From Desulfosporosinus youngiae DSM 17734 (GTDB taxonomy: Bacteria; Bacillota; Desulfitobacteriia; Desulfitobacteriales; Desulfitobacteriaceae), in assembly GCF_000244895.1 (NCBI RefSeq), contig NZ_CM001441.1, forward strand, positions 5,309,417 to 5,373,416: 64,000 nucleotides of DNA, written 5' to 3'. How positions within the stretch are numbered: the first letter of the stretch is position 1; the number at the start of each line of letters is the position of its first letter. The translations under genes were made by a program, and so were the position numbers. A model generated the notes under the pieces. The model was not told where the DNA came from. It did not search any database and saw nothing but the letters and a program-made list of their open reading frames with translations. Of this stretch, positions 1-9,929 are shown piece after piece.

Positions 1-192
1 ATTACCCGGAGGTTTGGCGAAGTCCCGAACCGGCGAGTGGGCCAGCCTCGGAATGCCGCGGTACGAAGACACTGTCTTCGCACGAATTAACTAATCTTGC
101 ACGGATGTGGGCGAAGCTGCCCGACCCGGGAGCACTCTCTTTTTCATCCTCTGATGGTGCTGCGCAGCGGCATGGCAGGCTACTCTGATATA
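1..192 (+). repeat. Dispersed non-coding repeat, copy A (left end outside window)
   Basis: This intergenic GC-rich segment is closely similar to 32,826-33,077 (same orientation) and, more distantly, to the complement of 49,091-49,385. Shared blocks include a 'cccggaggtttggc' block, an 'agtcccg-accgg-gggc' block, a 17-nt perfect hairpin (cgaagacactgtcttcg, 64-80), a 'gaagctgcccgacc' block and a terminal 'tctgatata' (184-192). No reading frame is conserved between the copies, and the differences are whole-block insertions or deletions. This points to a structured RNA or a non-autonomous mobile element. The left boundary lies outside the window. Confidence 0.7.
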
Positions 193-238
193 TAAAAAAA
201 GGACCACTTAGTCATTTTTTGACCGTAGCCCTTTTACC

Positions 239-913
239 CTACTGAATTGTACTTTCTCCTGTAATTACCCAGCGGGAATTTTGTTTTATCAGATTAACAC
301 GAACCTGCACGATCTGTTCGTGCGCCTCTCCGACCGGAGCGCCGTCGGTAAGATTATAATCCCTGGCCGTGTAGCGGTAATCCACCCGCAATGTGGCCGC
401 GTTATCAGAGACACTTTCTACATCGACCTGATCAAAGACTATTTGACTCACGTCCAGCCCTATCCCTTGTACTAAATATTCTTCCGCCCGGCGAGCATGT
501 TTTTCGAATAAATCTCCTGTATATGCTTTAGCCAATTTCGTACGGAAGGCAGCTATGTCTGTGGATTTCCAAGCTCCGAAAAAAGTCCCGATATTCTGCT
601 TATAATCTGTGATGATTTGTTGCGCCAAGAGAGATTCTTTGCCGGTAAGGGAATCATGATCTTTTTCCGTTACATCCAAACTATCGGTTGTGTCCTTTCC
701 AGGCAGCCCATCTTCCACCGGATTTGTATCAGGTGGAGTTTGCAAAGGATTACTTACCGTACCTGAAACTGTTTGTATCTTATCTTGGCCACGTAATTTG
801 GAGATAAATGACGTTGGAGAACCCGAATTCGTGAGTAAAGACACACCTAGTGTCCCTACCAGTATACCCAGACCTAAAGCCAGTGCTCCAAATAGATAAT
901 TCATTTTACGCAT
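239..913 (-). CDS. Membrane-anchored protein with probable NTF2-like C-terminal domain
   Basis: Unknown protein of 224 residues. One N-terminal hydrophobic helix (YLFGALALGLGILVGTLGV) acts as signal anchor. A low-complexity acidic linker follows, then a roughly 120-residue alpha+beta domain with the helix-then-strands pattern of NTF2-like (ARC6-IMS or SnoaL-like) domains, ending in ...SRWVITGESTIQ. The ATG at 913 is preferred to upstream in-frame starts because an AAGGAG lies 12 nt before it and the extra residues would precede the anchor. It is downstream of another anchored unknown protein in the same orientation, with a terminator between them, so it probably has its own promoter. The function is unknown and the fold call is by eye. 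Confidence 0.6.
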   Translation of the reverse strand: MRKMNYLFGALALGLGILVGTLGVSLLTNSGSPTSFISKLRGQDKIQTVSGTVSNPLQTPPDTNPVEDGLPGKDTTDSLDVTEKDHDSLTGKESLLAQQIITDYKQNIGTFFGAWKSTDIAAFRTKLAKAYTGDLFEKHARRAEEYLVQGIGLDVSQIVFDQVDVESVSDNAATLRVDYRYTARDYNLTDGAPVGEAHEQIVQVRVNLIKQNSRWVITGESTIQ

Positions 914-1376
914 AAAGACCAAAATCTCCTTCAAATGATTTTTATTACTATCTTGACCAAAGGAAGAAGATGTTAGACATTTGAGATTATATTTATCAAA
1001 AAAATACAAGGCCTGTCCATTCTTCAGGCGGCCTTGTTTCTTTATTCTTATTCAGTTTTTCAACAACCCAACCAGCGTTCAACCTTGTAAAAACAAGATC
1101 ACAGTCACTGGATTTTGTTGCCTATTAAATTGTGACGTAAACAGTCCACTCAAAAACTTATGTTTTTCGGGCAATGCTCCCTTCTGCGCTGCGAAATGCC
1201 GATCCATTAAATAACCAATATAATGGATCATTTTATATAAAATTCTATCATGAGTTCTTAACTTCAAGAGCAGCCATTTGCACCATGGATATAATTCAGT
1301 GAATTTACTACCATATATACTACTGCATCTGAACTTCATTCCATTCCTATGTGTATTGCATCAACTGAGGCCTGAA
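914..1376. other. Intergenic, no convincing gene
   Basis: The stretch holds a terminator (1006-1037). It also contains one 86-codon minus-strand frame (1079-1339) with a weak ribosome site and no recognisable family, which I do not accept as a gene. Nothing else was seen. Confidence 0.4.
1006..1037 (-). terminator. Rho-independent terminator
   Basis: Inverted repeat acaaggcc/ggccttgt is followed on the minus strand by a run of seven T. It would end a transcript arriving from the 1377-2147 gene. Confidence 0.65.
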
Positions 1377-2147
1377 TTATGTCCTTTTGGTTGCAAATGG
1401 CGTCGCCCCGTAGATTTTTGAACTTGCATCATTACGCATCAGATGGGTATCGAAATCGTGAATGCCTTGGTGGAACTGCTCGATTCGAGTTTTATCCTTC
1501 GAATCAAAGGCATCGATCCCGCTGTTCAAAAGGACATCCAAGTACCCGGTGAAGGTCGCTGCTTTGGAGGCATTCGCTTCATTTTTGTACTGCTTGTCCA
1601 GTAAGGTTTTGTGAAATACGATATACTTTTTAATATCCTCTTCATTCATTTGAGGACCTGCTGCCGGCCCGTAGAGATAACCATCTACGTACTGATGGAT
1701 ATTCCATGCAGAGCCAAAGACTAAGGTTTTGGCATCGTTGCTTAATGCAGCCTCTCCGAAGTATCCACTGATAGACGGCGCCATGTCGATCAGCTTAGTG
1801 TCCGGTTCCTTATATTTGCTCTTATTTCCGGTATCACTCTGTGGAGGTGCATTAATGGCCGGAGGTGCTGTAGTTGTTGTTTGGGCTTCTCCTTGCGTTT
1901 CTCCTTGTGCCGTTCCCTGTGCAGCAGGCGGAGCGGTGCCCTCAGGCAACACCGTGCCATTGCTGCCGTTAATACTATTAGCCTCATCGACGGCTGGGGT
2001 TTGAATGACTACCTGGTCTGTGATAGCGCTTTGTTGCCTGAAAACTTTCCAGACGCTGGGGCCATAAACCCCTGCGGCAACAACAGCGCCCGCAAGAACC
2101 AACGTCCCTGCTAAGGTCACTATCCTCTTTTTGTCTAGTGGTATCAT
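1377..2147 (-). CDS. Membrane-anchored protein of unknown function
   Basis: A 256-residue protein that I do not recognise. An N-terminal signal anchor (VTLAGTLVLAGAVVAAGVYG) is followed by a Gln/Thr/Pro/Ala-rich linker with repeated 'GTAQGETQGEAQ'-like units (about residues 70-110). A predicted extracytoplasmic helical domain of about 130 residues comes next. The ATG at 2147 is chosen because AAAGGAGGG sits 9 nt upstream; the frame extends 42 codons further up without a site. The anchor-linker-domain architecture resembles the protein at 239-913, so both may be envelope or spore-envelope proteins, but there is no direct evidence of function. Confidence 0.6.
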   Translation of the reverse strand: MIPLDKKRIVTLAGTLVLAGAVVAAGVYGPSVWKVFRQQSAITDQVVIQTPAVDEANSINGSNGTVLPEGTAPPAAQGTAQGETQGEAQTTTTAPPAINAPPQSDTGNKSKYKEPDTKLIDMAPSISGYFGEAALSNDAKTLVFGSAWNIHQYVDGYLYGPAAGPQMNEEDIKKYIVFHKTLLDKQYKNEANASKAATFTGYLDVLLNSGIDAFDSKDKTRIEQFHQGIHDFDTHLMRNDASSKIYGATPFATKRT

Positions 2148-2379
2148 TAGTCTCTTCCCTCCTTTAGTCTTTTTATGGTACGAAAGCATTTTACCAATTA
2201 TTAGGAGAAAAGGGTGTCGTTTTAACTGTAGAGTTGAGTTCATTTTCCGTTCCCTATACTCAGAAAGTGCCAAAAGCCTTCTTGCTGTTCATATAATTCG
2301 CGATAATCAAGCAGCATTGTTGAAAATAATTCAGAGATCTATTGTGTATAGTGCAGATATTTAGTCAGACTTCTACTTG

Positions 2380-3255
2380 TTATTTATCTCCTACCAAATT
2401 CCGAAGATACTTAAATAATTCCTCTGAAAGGTCTTCCCGCCGTAAAGCGTAATCAACGGTGGCTTCCACAAAACCAAGCTTATCTCCCACATCATACCGG
2501 CGGCCTTCAAATTCATAGGCTAATATTTCCTGATACCGGCCCAGCTGTTTAATACCGTCCGTAAGCTGGATCTCACCACCCCTGCCGGCCGGCAGGTGCT
2601 CTAAGATATCAAAGATTTCCGGATTTAAAATATAGCGTCCCATGATAGCTAAGCGGGTTTCCGGGGCCTCTTTCGACGGGGGTTTTTCCACCATATTTTT
2701 GGCACGATAAAGCCGGTCCGCAAACTTTTCTCCATCCACGATCCCGTATTTGACAGTATCCTCAAGAGGGACCTCCTGAACCCCTACAATACTCGCTCCA
2801 TAGCGATGGTAGTGATTTATCATTTGCCGTAAAGCGGGGACTTCGGAATAAATAACATCATCCCCTAAAAGAACAGCAAAGGGTTCGTTACCAATAAATT
2901 TCCGGGCGCTGTAGATTGCATGTCCCAAGCCTAATGCTTCCTTTTGCCGAACGTAATAAATATCTGCCAGCCGGGCGATATCCTGAACTAAATCCAACAG
3001 TTCATCTTTAGAGTTCTTTTCCAAAAAAACCTCAAGCTCCATCGAACGGTCAAAATGATCTTCAATGGCTCGCTTATTCCGCCCTGTCACAATAATAATA
3101 TCTTCAATTCCGGATTGAATAGCCTCTTCAACAATGTATTGAATGGTTGGTTTATCCACAATCGGCAGCATCTCTTTGGGTTGGGCTTTCGTTGCCGGTA
3201 AGAAGCGGGTCCCCAAGCCGGCCGCCGGTATCACTCCTTTACGGATTTTACGCAT
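2380..3255 (-). CDS. galU: UTP--glucose-1-phosphate uridylyltransferase
   Basis: Cytosolic nucleotidyltransferase making UDP-glucose from UTP and glucose-1-phosphate, for glycolipids, cell-wall glycans and exopolysaccharide. At 291 residues it has the usual family length. It opens with the signature [20 protein letters not shown] (nucleotide-binding loop and catalytic lysine). The later blocks [23 protein letters not shown] and [10 protein letters not shown] are all present. The ATG at 3255 follows AAGGGGAGG. It lies downstream of clpP on the same strand, separated by a terminator, so it is probably transcribed independently. Confidence 0.96.
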   Translation of the reverse strand: MRKIRKGVIPAAGLGTRFLPATKAQPKEMLPIVDKPTIQYIVEEAIQSGIEDIIIVTGRNKRAIEDHFDRSMELEVFLEKNSKDELLDLVQDIARLADIYYVRQKEALGLGHAIYSARKFIGNEPFAVLLGDDVIYSEVPALRQMINHYHRYGASIVGVQEVPLEDTVKYGIVDGEKFADRLYRAKNMVEKPPSKEAPETRLAIMGRYILNPEIFDILEHLPAGRGGEIQLTDGIKQLGRYQEILAYEFEGRRYDVGDKLGFVEATVDYALRREDLSEELFKYLRNLVGDK

Positions 3256-3365
3256 GCTACGCCTCCCCTTTATAATAAAAAACTCTCTATGCTCATTTAT
3301 ATAGGAGAACCGTCCAACTATTCCACTTGCCTATTAACTTTTAGTGAGTGGATTAAAATAATTCA

Positions 3366-3399
3366 AAAACGCAAGAACGATTAACCGCCCTTGCGTTTT
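3366..3399 (-). terminator. Terminator after clpP
   Basis: Perfect 10-bp arms aaaacgcaag/cttgcgtttt lie 20 nt downstream of the clpP stop, with T residues at the minus-strand 3' side. Confidence 0.8.
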
Positions 3400-3418
3400 G
3401 ACCTTATAATACACCTGT

Positions 3419-4036
3419 TTATTTTTTTTCTAAAGAGAGATTATCGAGTTTTTCCAGAACCTGATCGACAAGACCATATTCTTTGGCTTCTTCAGCCGTC
3501 ATATAATAATCGCGATCTGTATCCTTCTCAACCTTTTCAATGGGCTGCCCGGTTCTCTCGGCAAGAATTTTGTTCATCTTGGCTTTAGTTCTGAGCAACT
3601 GTTTAGCATGGATTTCAATCTCAGTCGCTTGTCCGGAAAGCCCGCCCCCACCGATTAAAGGCTGGTGGATCAAAACTTCAGAATTAGGCAGTGCAACACG
3701 TTTTCCTTTTGTCCCGCTTGCCAGCAGGAAAGCCCCCATACTGGCAGCCATTCCGATACAGATTGTACGGACATCAGAGCGAATGTACTGCATAGTATCA
3801 TAAATAGCCATTCCAGCAGTGATCGAACCACCAGGACTGTTAATATACAGATTAATATCCTTTTCGGGATCTTCTGCTTCCAGGAAAAGCATTTGAGCTA
3901 CGATTAGATTTGCCACATCAGCATCAATTGCTCCTCCAAGGAAAATTATGCGATCTTTCAAAAGACGAGAGTAAATATCATAGGAGCGCTCACCACGATT
4001 AGTTTGTTCTACTACCATTGGGACGAGATAACCCAT
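3419..4036 (-). CDS. clpP: ATP-dependent Clp protease proteolytic subunit
   Basis: Barrel-forming serine peptidase subunit that degrades substrates delivered by Clp ATPases. The 205-residue length is typical. The catalytic triad is visible as Ser99 (GMAASMGA), His124 (LIHQP) and Asp172 ([10 protein letters not shown]), and the handle region YINSPGGSI is intact. The ATG at 4036 follows AGGGGGAA; an internal ATG (MVVEQ) would give a form six residues shorter. There is no tig or clpX next to it, unlike the classical clpP locus. It lies 95 nt downstream of the peptide synthetase on the same strand with no terminator evident between them, so it may be cotranscribed. It could be the housekeeping copy or an extra, cluster-associated ClpP. 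Confidence 0.95.
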   Translation of the reverse strand: MGYLVPMVVEQTNRGERSYDIYSRLLKDRIIFLGGAIDADVANLIVAQMLFLEAEDPEKDINLYINSPGGSITAGMAIYDTMQYIRSDVRTICIGMAASMGAFLLASGTKGKRVALPNSEVLIHQPLIGGGGLSGQATEIEIHAKQLLRTKAKMNKILAERTGQPIEKVEKDTDRDYYMTAEEAKEYGLVDQVLEKLDNLSLEKK

Positions 4037-4131
4037 TCACAATTCCCCCTATTCACTTTTATTAATGGCTGCCTTAAAACTTATTATATTCTTGCCGAAT
4101 AACTATATTTTAGTACAAAGGTCAGTTAAGG

Positions 4132-7100
4132 TCAAATAATTTGTTGCAAAAACCCAACTTTTATCATATGTCCCAAAATACTCCTAATATATGCCTCGGT
4201 AATATCCGGCCATTCAAAACCGTTTTGAGACAAATAGGTTTGCGTGATATGACTCTCAATCTTAATTCTCAATTCTGAGTCTATTGGACGCTCCTCGGTA
4301 AGGTCCAAAACTAATCCGCTGAGCGAGTTCAATGTTGGCAGCTCCTGGTCTATTAATTGATAAAATGCCTCCATCTCCAATAGTTTAATATCTATGCCCT
4401 GAGCATAAAGGATCTCGATTAATTGAGTCATCTCAAGTTTCTTATGATTAAACATGTGAAAGACCCGGCCTGTCAGGGTATTTGCCTTCATAATCTTGAT
4501 AATCCCTTTAGCACAGAAATCCACCGGAGTAAATTCCAAGTCTTGATCTACTTTATCAAGGGGTAAAGCCTTCAGTTCAAGTAATGATTTTAATTTTTGA
4601 TAAAAAGCGTTCTCCTCAATATTTCCTTGGAAATGACCATCTGAATATCTTCCCGTCAAAATCCCTACTCTGAAAATCGCTGCTTCCAGTCCTGAGGAGA
4701 TTGCTTGAAGAACTTGAACCTCTGCCTCAAATTTGCTTCGAATGTAGAGATTGTCGCGATAATTTTGGCCTATATATAGTTCTGTTTCACTGAATCGTCC
4801 GCCCGTAGGCCCGCCCAGCAATCGATTTCCGGCAATACTTACGGTCGATATGTGATTCAAAGTTCTTCCAAACGTCAGGCAGAATTTGATAACTTCCTGG
4901 GTTCCCTGCACATTTGCCTTCTCGAACTCTGAGTATTCACCATAATGTTTAACTAACCCTGCCGCATGAATCACGGTTAATACGTTTTCTCCCAGCGCCT
5001 TATAGTCTTCAGAGGATAGTCCCAGCAGTTTCTGAGTAACATCTCCCTTGATAATTTTTACCCGGCTAAAGTCAAACTTCTCTGATCCAGAAAAATAGCT
5101 TTTAAATAAGCGTTGAAACCGCTGCTCAGTCTCCTGACCGCGTACCAAACAGTAAATTGTTCCTGCAGTAGTATTCAAGAGCTCCCAAAGTAAATGCATC
5201 CCTAAAAAACCTGTCACTCCTGTTAAAAGTACATTCCCTTTCAGAGCCGGCATTGTGTCTTGGGACTGGTCATCAAAGTGACCCTTAGGGCGTGGAAAAT
5301 CCAGATCTGACTTACCTGAATCCTCTTGTCCAATTATTTCCCCCCTAAGTTTATCTGAAAGGAGGCGAACCGTAGGATAATCGTAAAAATCCTGAGCATT
5401 TAAGTCCCACTCCCGCAGCCATGTCCCGGTAAGCACCTCGATAATCGCCAGAGAATCCCCGCCAAGCAGAAAAAAGTTATCATCAATACTGATATGTTCT
5501 ATATCTAATGCTTTAGACCATAATCCAACTAATTCTTCGTCTGTTGAGTTTCTGGGGGGTATCCTTTCTGTATCTTCTAACTCTCCTTGATAAATTGGAT
5601 CAGGCAAGCTCTTTTTATCCACCTTTAAGTTAGGGGTAAGAGGCATAGCGTCCAGCCAAACAAATTTTGCAGGAATCATGTAGTCCGGCAGACGTTTTTC
5701 TAAATATAATCTTAAATCCAAGGCGGATAAAGCCTGGTTTGCTACCAAATAGGCACAAAGATAACTTTTCTTGTTCCCATCCTCACGGGTTATGACAGCC
5801 GCTTCTTCGATTAATTCATGGTCTGTTAAACACTTTTCGATCTCCCTTAATTCAATGCGGAAACCTCGAACCTTGACCTGATCATCATTGCGGCCTAAAC
5901 ATTCGATCTCCCCTTCATCTGTCCAGCGTCCAAGATCCCCGGTTTTGTAGATGGTTTCTCCTTCATAAAAGGGATCAGGCATAAACCGTTCTTGGGTAAG
6001 ATCTTTACGATGCAGATATCCGCGAGCCAGCCCTTCTCCCCCAATATAAATCTCCCCGGTTACCCCCTTAGGCACAGGCTCTTTGGCCTCATCAAGGATA
6101 TAAATCTTAGTATTGGCAATGGGCCGCCCGATGGTTACATGTTCTTCCCGGGTTACTTCTTTACACATAGACCATACTGTCGTTTCAGTAGGGCCATACA
6201 TATTGTAAAGTTTGGCAGAAGGAGCGAGTTTTTGTAATTTCTTTAACACGCCTTCCTGGAGCGGTTCTCCTCCAATAAAAATATCCCTTAAGTATACCAA
6301 GCCCGCAGAACAGTTAGGATCTTTTAACAAAGACTGAATTTTTGAGGGTGTGGCCTGGAGCATTTCAATATTATACTTCTTGATAAGATCAAACAAGGTG
6401 CTGGGAATTTTTTGTTCAGTTTCATTGGCCAGGATAACACATAACCCATAGGACAGGGGCACAAGAGTCTCCATTACAAAGATATCAAAAGCCACGGTGG
6501 TCAAGGAAACGATCACCCTTGGTTCCAAGAAGTAAAAGTTCTTCCCGAGAGCATGAATTAAATTATTAACCGAGCGGTGTTCGATCATAACGCCCTTAGG
6601 AGTACCTGTTGATCCTGAAGTATAGATAACATAGGCCAAGTTATTTGGCTTATTAATCCTGAGCAGGTTTGAAGAAGGTCCTGTGTATAATGATGAATCA
6701 TTTAGATCAATCTGCTCTAAGTTCAATGTTTTTTCTAAATATCCGGTGACTTCTTTTTCCTCAATACTTGAGGCGTTCGTTAGTAACATATGGGTCTTAC
6801 TATCTCGTAAGACATCTTCAATCCTGGTAATTGGGTATTGCGGGTCTATGGGAAGATAGGCGCCTCCTGCTTTGAGTACGGCTAGTATTCCGATCATCAG
6901 TTCAGGGGAACGCTTGAGCATAAGGCCAACAATACTATCTGAATTTACACCTTTCTGCCTGAGTACCCTGGCCAGCTGGTTCGCACGTTCATTTAGTTGT
7001 TTGTATGTTAACGTTTTCGCATTGACAATTAAAGCAATTCGTTCAGGTGTTCTCTCCACCTGCTCCTCGAATAACTGGTTGATTGTTTTTTCTTTAGGAT

Positions 7101-8457
7101 AATTTAAATTCGTTAAGTTAAGCTCATGGATTAGGGCTGTTTTTTCCTGGCTGGACAACAGCGAAAGTTGGAACAATGCTTTGGATGGATTGGCAATTGC
7201 ATCTATTAATAGCGTTACAAGATAATGATGAACTTGCTCCACTTCTTGATCGCTTAGTGCTCCAATTAAGTAATCGTAATCAAATCTTAACATTCCATCA
7301 TTTTTCCAATCACTTATGCTAAGGGATAAAGTATTAATTTCATGACCATTAAAATCCCAAAAGGTTTCGAAATCCATATTTTCAATGTCAAATTTGGAAA
7401 TCTGATATGAAAAAGCAACATCATTTAAAGCTCCTGAATAACCATGCTTCGCCCTAAGTTCTTTCAAAATTTCCTTATAAGGATAGCGCTGGTTTTTCAA
7501 TAACAGCCTCCATGACTTAGAAATATGATTAAGATAGGATAAAAAATCCCATTCAAGATCAATGGTTATTCTAAATGGAATATTGCTGATAAACATTCCC
7601 GCTGTGTTCCTTTGTTGATGATTGGACCTGTTTAGTACTGGTGTCCCAATCACAATGTCATGTTTAGCTGTCACTTTTGATAAATATAAGGCAAAAACAG
7701 CGAAGAAGATTATAAAACCAGAACTATTATGTCTCGCCGAAAATTGTTTTACTTTTTCACAAAGATTACTCGACATAGTTATTGTCCTTCTTTTGGCCTG
7801 ACTATCTCTCTTCCCGCGCGTTCTTTCATCAAAAAGAGTAAACTCGGGCATTGTCTCAAATAGCTTTTCCCAAAAAACTCCTCTTTCCTTATATTTAAGA
7901 GAATTGCAGTAATCCATATCATCTAAAATGTAACTTAAATAAGAGGGTTTTTGCTCAGTCAAAAAAGATTCATGGTTTACTAAAGCCTTATAAGTATTTA
8001 ACACGTCATTTATGATCATATTTAGGCTCCATGCATCAGAAATAAGGTGGTGGAATTTAAAATATAACGCTGCCTGGGAGTTAAATAGTTTCACATAAGC
8101 GATATAAAATAAATCCCTGTCTAAGTGCTTATAAATTATTCTTGTTTGATGATCTTTCCAGTCCTCGAACTCCTTTAGACCTTCTGAATGACTAAAGTCC
8201 AATTGATCGAGCTGGTATTCCCTGAACTCAGATATATATTGACGAGGTTCGCCATCAATCATCACAAACCTCAAACGAATAGCTTCATTCCTTAGAATAT
8301 TTATGTTAATTGCTTTTTGAAGCACATCGATATCCAGTTCGTCTTGGATTATCACTCCAACTGCTAAATTAGCATAGCTGGAATTTCCGTAAAATGTCTG
8401 AATATCCCAGATGGATTGCTGAGAAAAGGTCAGAGGGAAATACAATGGATGATTCAT
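4132..8457 (-). CDS. Single-module non-ribosomal peptide synthetase, C-A-T-reductase
   Basis: About 1,441 residues. The order is: condensation domain (about 10-440, active site HHLISDAWS); adenylation domain (about 465-950, with YTSGSTGTPKGV, YGPTETT, GEIYIGGEGLARGY, YKTGDLGRW and NLKVDKKSLP); thiolation domain (DNFFLLGGDSLAII, Ser carries phosphopantetheine); and a terminal NAD(P)H thioester-reductase domain starting VLLTGVTGFLGMHLL with a short-chain-dehydrogenase fold. The product should therefore be released as an aldehyde or alcohol, not hydrolysed. My reading of the ten specificity positions is D-I-M-Q-F-G-M-V-W-K, nearest to glycine-type codes I remember (inference). Because a C domain comes first with no upstream module, it probably accepts an acyl starter or free carrier. 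The ATG at 8457 follows AAGGAG by 7 nt. No phosphopantetheinyl transferase is nearby. Confidence 0.93.
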   Translation of the reverse strand: MNHPLYFPLTFSQQSIWDIQTFYGNSSYANLAVGVIIQDELDIDVLQKAININILRNEAIRLRFVMIDGEPRQYISEFREYQLDQLDFSHSEGLKEFEDWKDHQTRIIYKHLDRDLFYIAYVKLFNSQAALYFKFHHLISDAWSLNMIINDVLNTYKALVNHESFLTEQKPSYLSYILDDMDYCNSLKYKERGVFWEKLFETMPEFTLFDERTRGKRDSQAKRRTITMSSNLCEKVKQFSARHNSSGFIIFFAVFALYLSKVTAKHDIVIGTPVLNRSNHQQRNTAGMFISNIPFRITIDLEWDFLSYLNHISKSWRLLLKNQRYPYKEILKELRAKHGYSGALNDVAFSYQISKFDIENMDFETFWDFNGHEINTLSLSISDWKNDGMLRFDYDYLIGALSDQEVEQVHHYLVTLLIDAIANPSKALFQLSLLSSQEKTALIHELNLTNLNYPKEKTINQLFEEQVERTPERIALIVNAKTLTYKQLNERANQLARVLRQKGVNSDSIVGLMLKRSPELMIGILAVLKAGGAYLPIDPQYPITRIEDVLRDSKTHMLLTNASSIEEKEVTGYLEKTLNLEQIDLNDSSLYTGPSSNLLRINKPNNLAYVIYTSGSTGTPKGVMIEHRSVNNLIHALGKNFYFLEPRVIVSLTTVAFDIFVMETLVPLSYGLCVILANETEQKIPSTLFDLIKKYNIEMLQATPSKIQSLLKDPNCSAGLVYLRDIFIGGEPLQEGVLKKLQKLAPSAKLYNMYGPTETTVWSMCKEVTREEHVTIGRPIANTKIYILDEAKEPVPKGVTGEIYIGGEGLARGYLHRKDLTQERFMPDPFYEGETIYKTGDLGRWTDEGEIECLGRNDDQVKVRGFRIELREIEKCLTDHELIEEAAVITREDGNKKSYLCAYLVANQALSALDLRLYLEKRLPDYMIPAKFVWLDAMPLTPNLKVDKKSLPDPIYQGELEDTERIPPRNSTDEELVGLWSKALDIEHISIDDNFFLLGGDSLAIIEVLTGTWLREWDLNAQDFYDYPTVRLLSDKLRGEIIGQEDSGKSDLDFPRPKGHFDDQSQDTMPALKGNVLLTGVTGFLGMHLLWELLNTTAGTIYCLVRGQETEQRFQRLFKSYFSGSEKFDFSRVKIIKGDVTQKLLGLSSEDYKALGENVLTVIHAAGLVKHYGEYSEFEKANVQGTQEVIKFCLTFGRTLNHISTVSIAGNRLLGGPTGGRFSETELYIGQNYRDNLYIRSKFEAEVQVLQAISSGLEAAIFRVGILTGRYSDGHFQGNIEENAFYQKLKSLLELKALPLDKVDQDLEFTPVDFCAKGIIKIMKANTLTGRVFHMFNHKKLEMTQLIEILYAQGIDIKLLEMEAFYQLIDQELPTLNSLSGLVLDLTEERPIDSELRIKIESHITQTYLSQNGFEWPDITEAYIRSILGHMIKVGFLQQII

Positions 8458-8657
8458 CTTCATTCTCCTTAAATTTAAAGGTATTGTTTAATTTTCCATT
8501 CTTTGTTTTAATTAACAATAAAATAGCAACTTTTTAATTTAACAGGTATCTTGAAGGAAAATGGTTGAAGTTCCACTTGTCATGAAGGAATGATGTTGCA
8601 TTATGTCGAACTATAATGTGTTTAAGTACAACGATTTTGAAAGGTGGCTTTTTGCCG

Positions 8658-9929
8658 ATGCCTTCTCCTTTTATAAAAGTCCCGGATATGCATAAACAAG
8701 AATTCCTTGATGAAGTTGCTCGCCTGAGTTTTTTTCGTTCGCGTAATCTTGCATTGGTTCTTTTCCTTCTTAATATTCTCTTTATCATTTTCGATATAGT
8801 TAATTATCAAGAAGGCCTTTGGTATTGGAGTACTCTTTCAGGATATTCGAAATTGTTCTATCTTCATGTATTCCTGGGCTTTGTTTTAACGGGATTCCTT
8901 CTATTATCATGGGTCCATGATCTTAAGTCAGAAGACCAAAAGGTGAATTGTTGGCATACTTACCTAGGTATCTTTTTTTCCTCTTTTATTATAATTTTCA
9001 GCTGCTGCATATCTATTAATGATCAACTCCTCCATAATCAAATCACTGTCTTTATTCTTGGTTGTATACTGATTGCAGCTAATAACTACATGAAACCCCT
9101 CGTCAGTCTAATTAATTATACTTTTTCCTGGATATTATTTATACTTGGTATTATGTACTTCCAATCTGATTTAGATGTTCTCAAGGGGCATTATATCAAT
9201 GGCACGATCCTAATCGTTTATTCATGGTTTCTATCTTTAACCCTATACAAAATGAAGATTCAAGATTTTATTAATCGGAAAACTATTGAACAAAAGAGCA
9301 AAGAAGTAGAAGCCTCCAATAACGAACTCATCGAGATCAACAACCGGCTTGAAGCGTCTCTTCAAGCTTTAGATGAATCTCAGAATGTAATCTTTACATT
9401 AGCCTCAGCCCTAGAATCGAAGGACACCTATACGCGAGGACATTCCGAACGTGTTGCCAATTATGCCCTTCAACTAGCACATACCCTTGGACTTTCAGTG
9501 AAAGACCAAGAAACTGTTTGGCGAGCGGCTCAATTACATGATATCGGTAAAATCGGTATACCTGATGCAATCTTGAATAAACCCAGTAAACTGAACGAGA
9601 AGGAATGGGAAATTATGCGCTCGCATCCTGAAATGGGGGAAACTATTTGCTCTACACTCAGTTTTGCTCGCGATTTCCTACCCCTTATTCGCCATCATCA
9701 TGAACGTTTCGATGGAACAGGATATCCAGATGGTTTATGTGGGGAGGAAATTCCATTTCTAGCCCGAATTATTACGATCGCTGATGCTGTCGATGCAATA
9801 ACCTCTCAGCGTTCCTATCGGCCGAGCCGAACTATCGATTATGCCTTGGAAGAATTAGCCAAAGGGAAGGGTTCTCAATTCGATCCCGCTATTGTTCAAG
9901 CATTTATTGAATCATTTAACTATGCTTAG
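8658..9929 (+). CDS. Membrane HD-GYP domain protein (cyclic di-GMP phosphodiesterase-type)
   Basis: A 423-residue protein with about six hydrophobic segments in the first 205 residues, a short coiled coil (KSKEVEASNNELIEINNRLE), then a complete HD-GYP domain. Conserved residues include HSERVANYA, HDIGKIGIPD and HHHERFDGTGYPDGL, all expected for the di-iron phosphodiesterase. It is likely to hydrolyse cyclic di-GMP at the membrane in response to a signal sensed by the N-terminal region. The ATG at 8658 is chosen because AAGGTGG lies 10 nt upstream; the earlier ATG at 8616 has no site. Its 3' end overlaps the convergent kinase gene by 4 nt. Its sensor region is homologous to that of the kinase. 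Confidence 0.9.
   Translation: MPSPFIKVPDMHKQEFLDEVARLSFFRSRNLALVLFLLNILFIIFDIVNYQEGLWYWSTLSGYSKLFYLHVFLGFVLTGFLLLSWVHDLKSEDQKVNCWHTYLGIFFSSFIIIFSCCISINDQLLHNQITVFILGCILIAANNYMKPLVSLINYTFSWILFILGIMYFQSDLDVLKGHYINGTILIVYSWFLSLTLYKMKIQDFINRKTIEQKSKEVEASNNELIEINNRLEASLQALDESQNVIFTLASALESKDTYTRGHSERVANYALQLAHTLGLSVKDQETVWRAAQLHDIGKIGIPDAILNKPSKLNEKEWEIMRSHPEMGETICSTLSFARDFLPLIRHHHERFDGTGYPDGLCGEEIPFLARIITIADAVDAITSQRSYRPSRTIDYALEELAKGKGSQFDPAIVQAFIESFNYA

Noticed and set aside
1079-1339. 86-codon minus-strand frame
   Set aside because: Weak ribosome site, no family resemblance, and not obviously conserved; probably chance between two genes.
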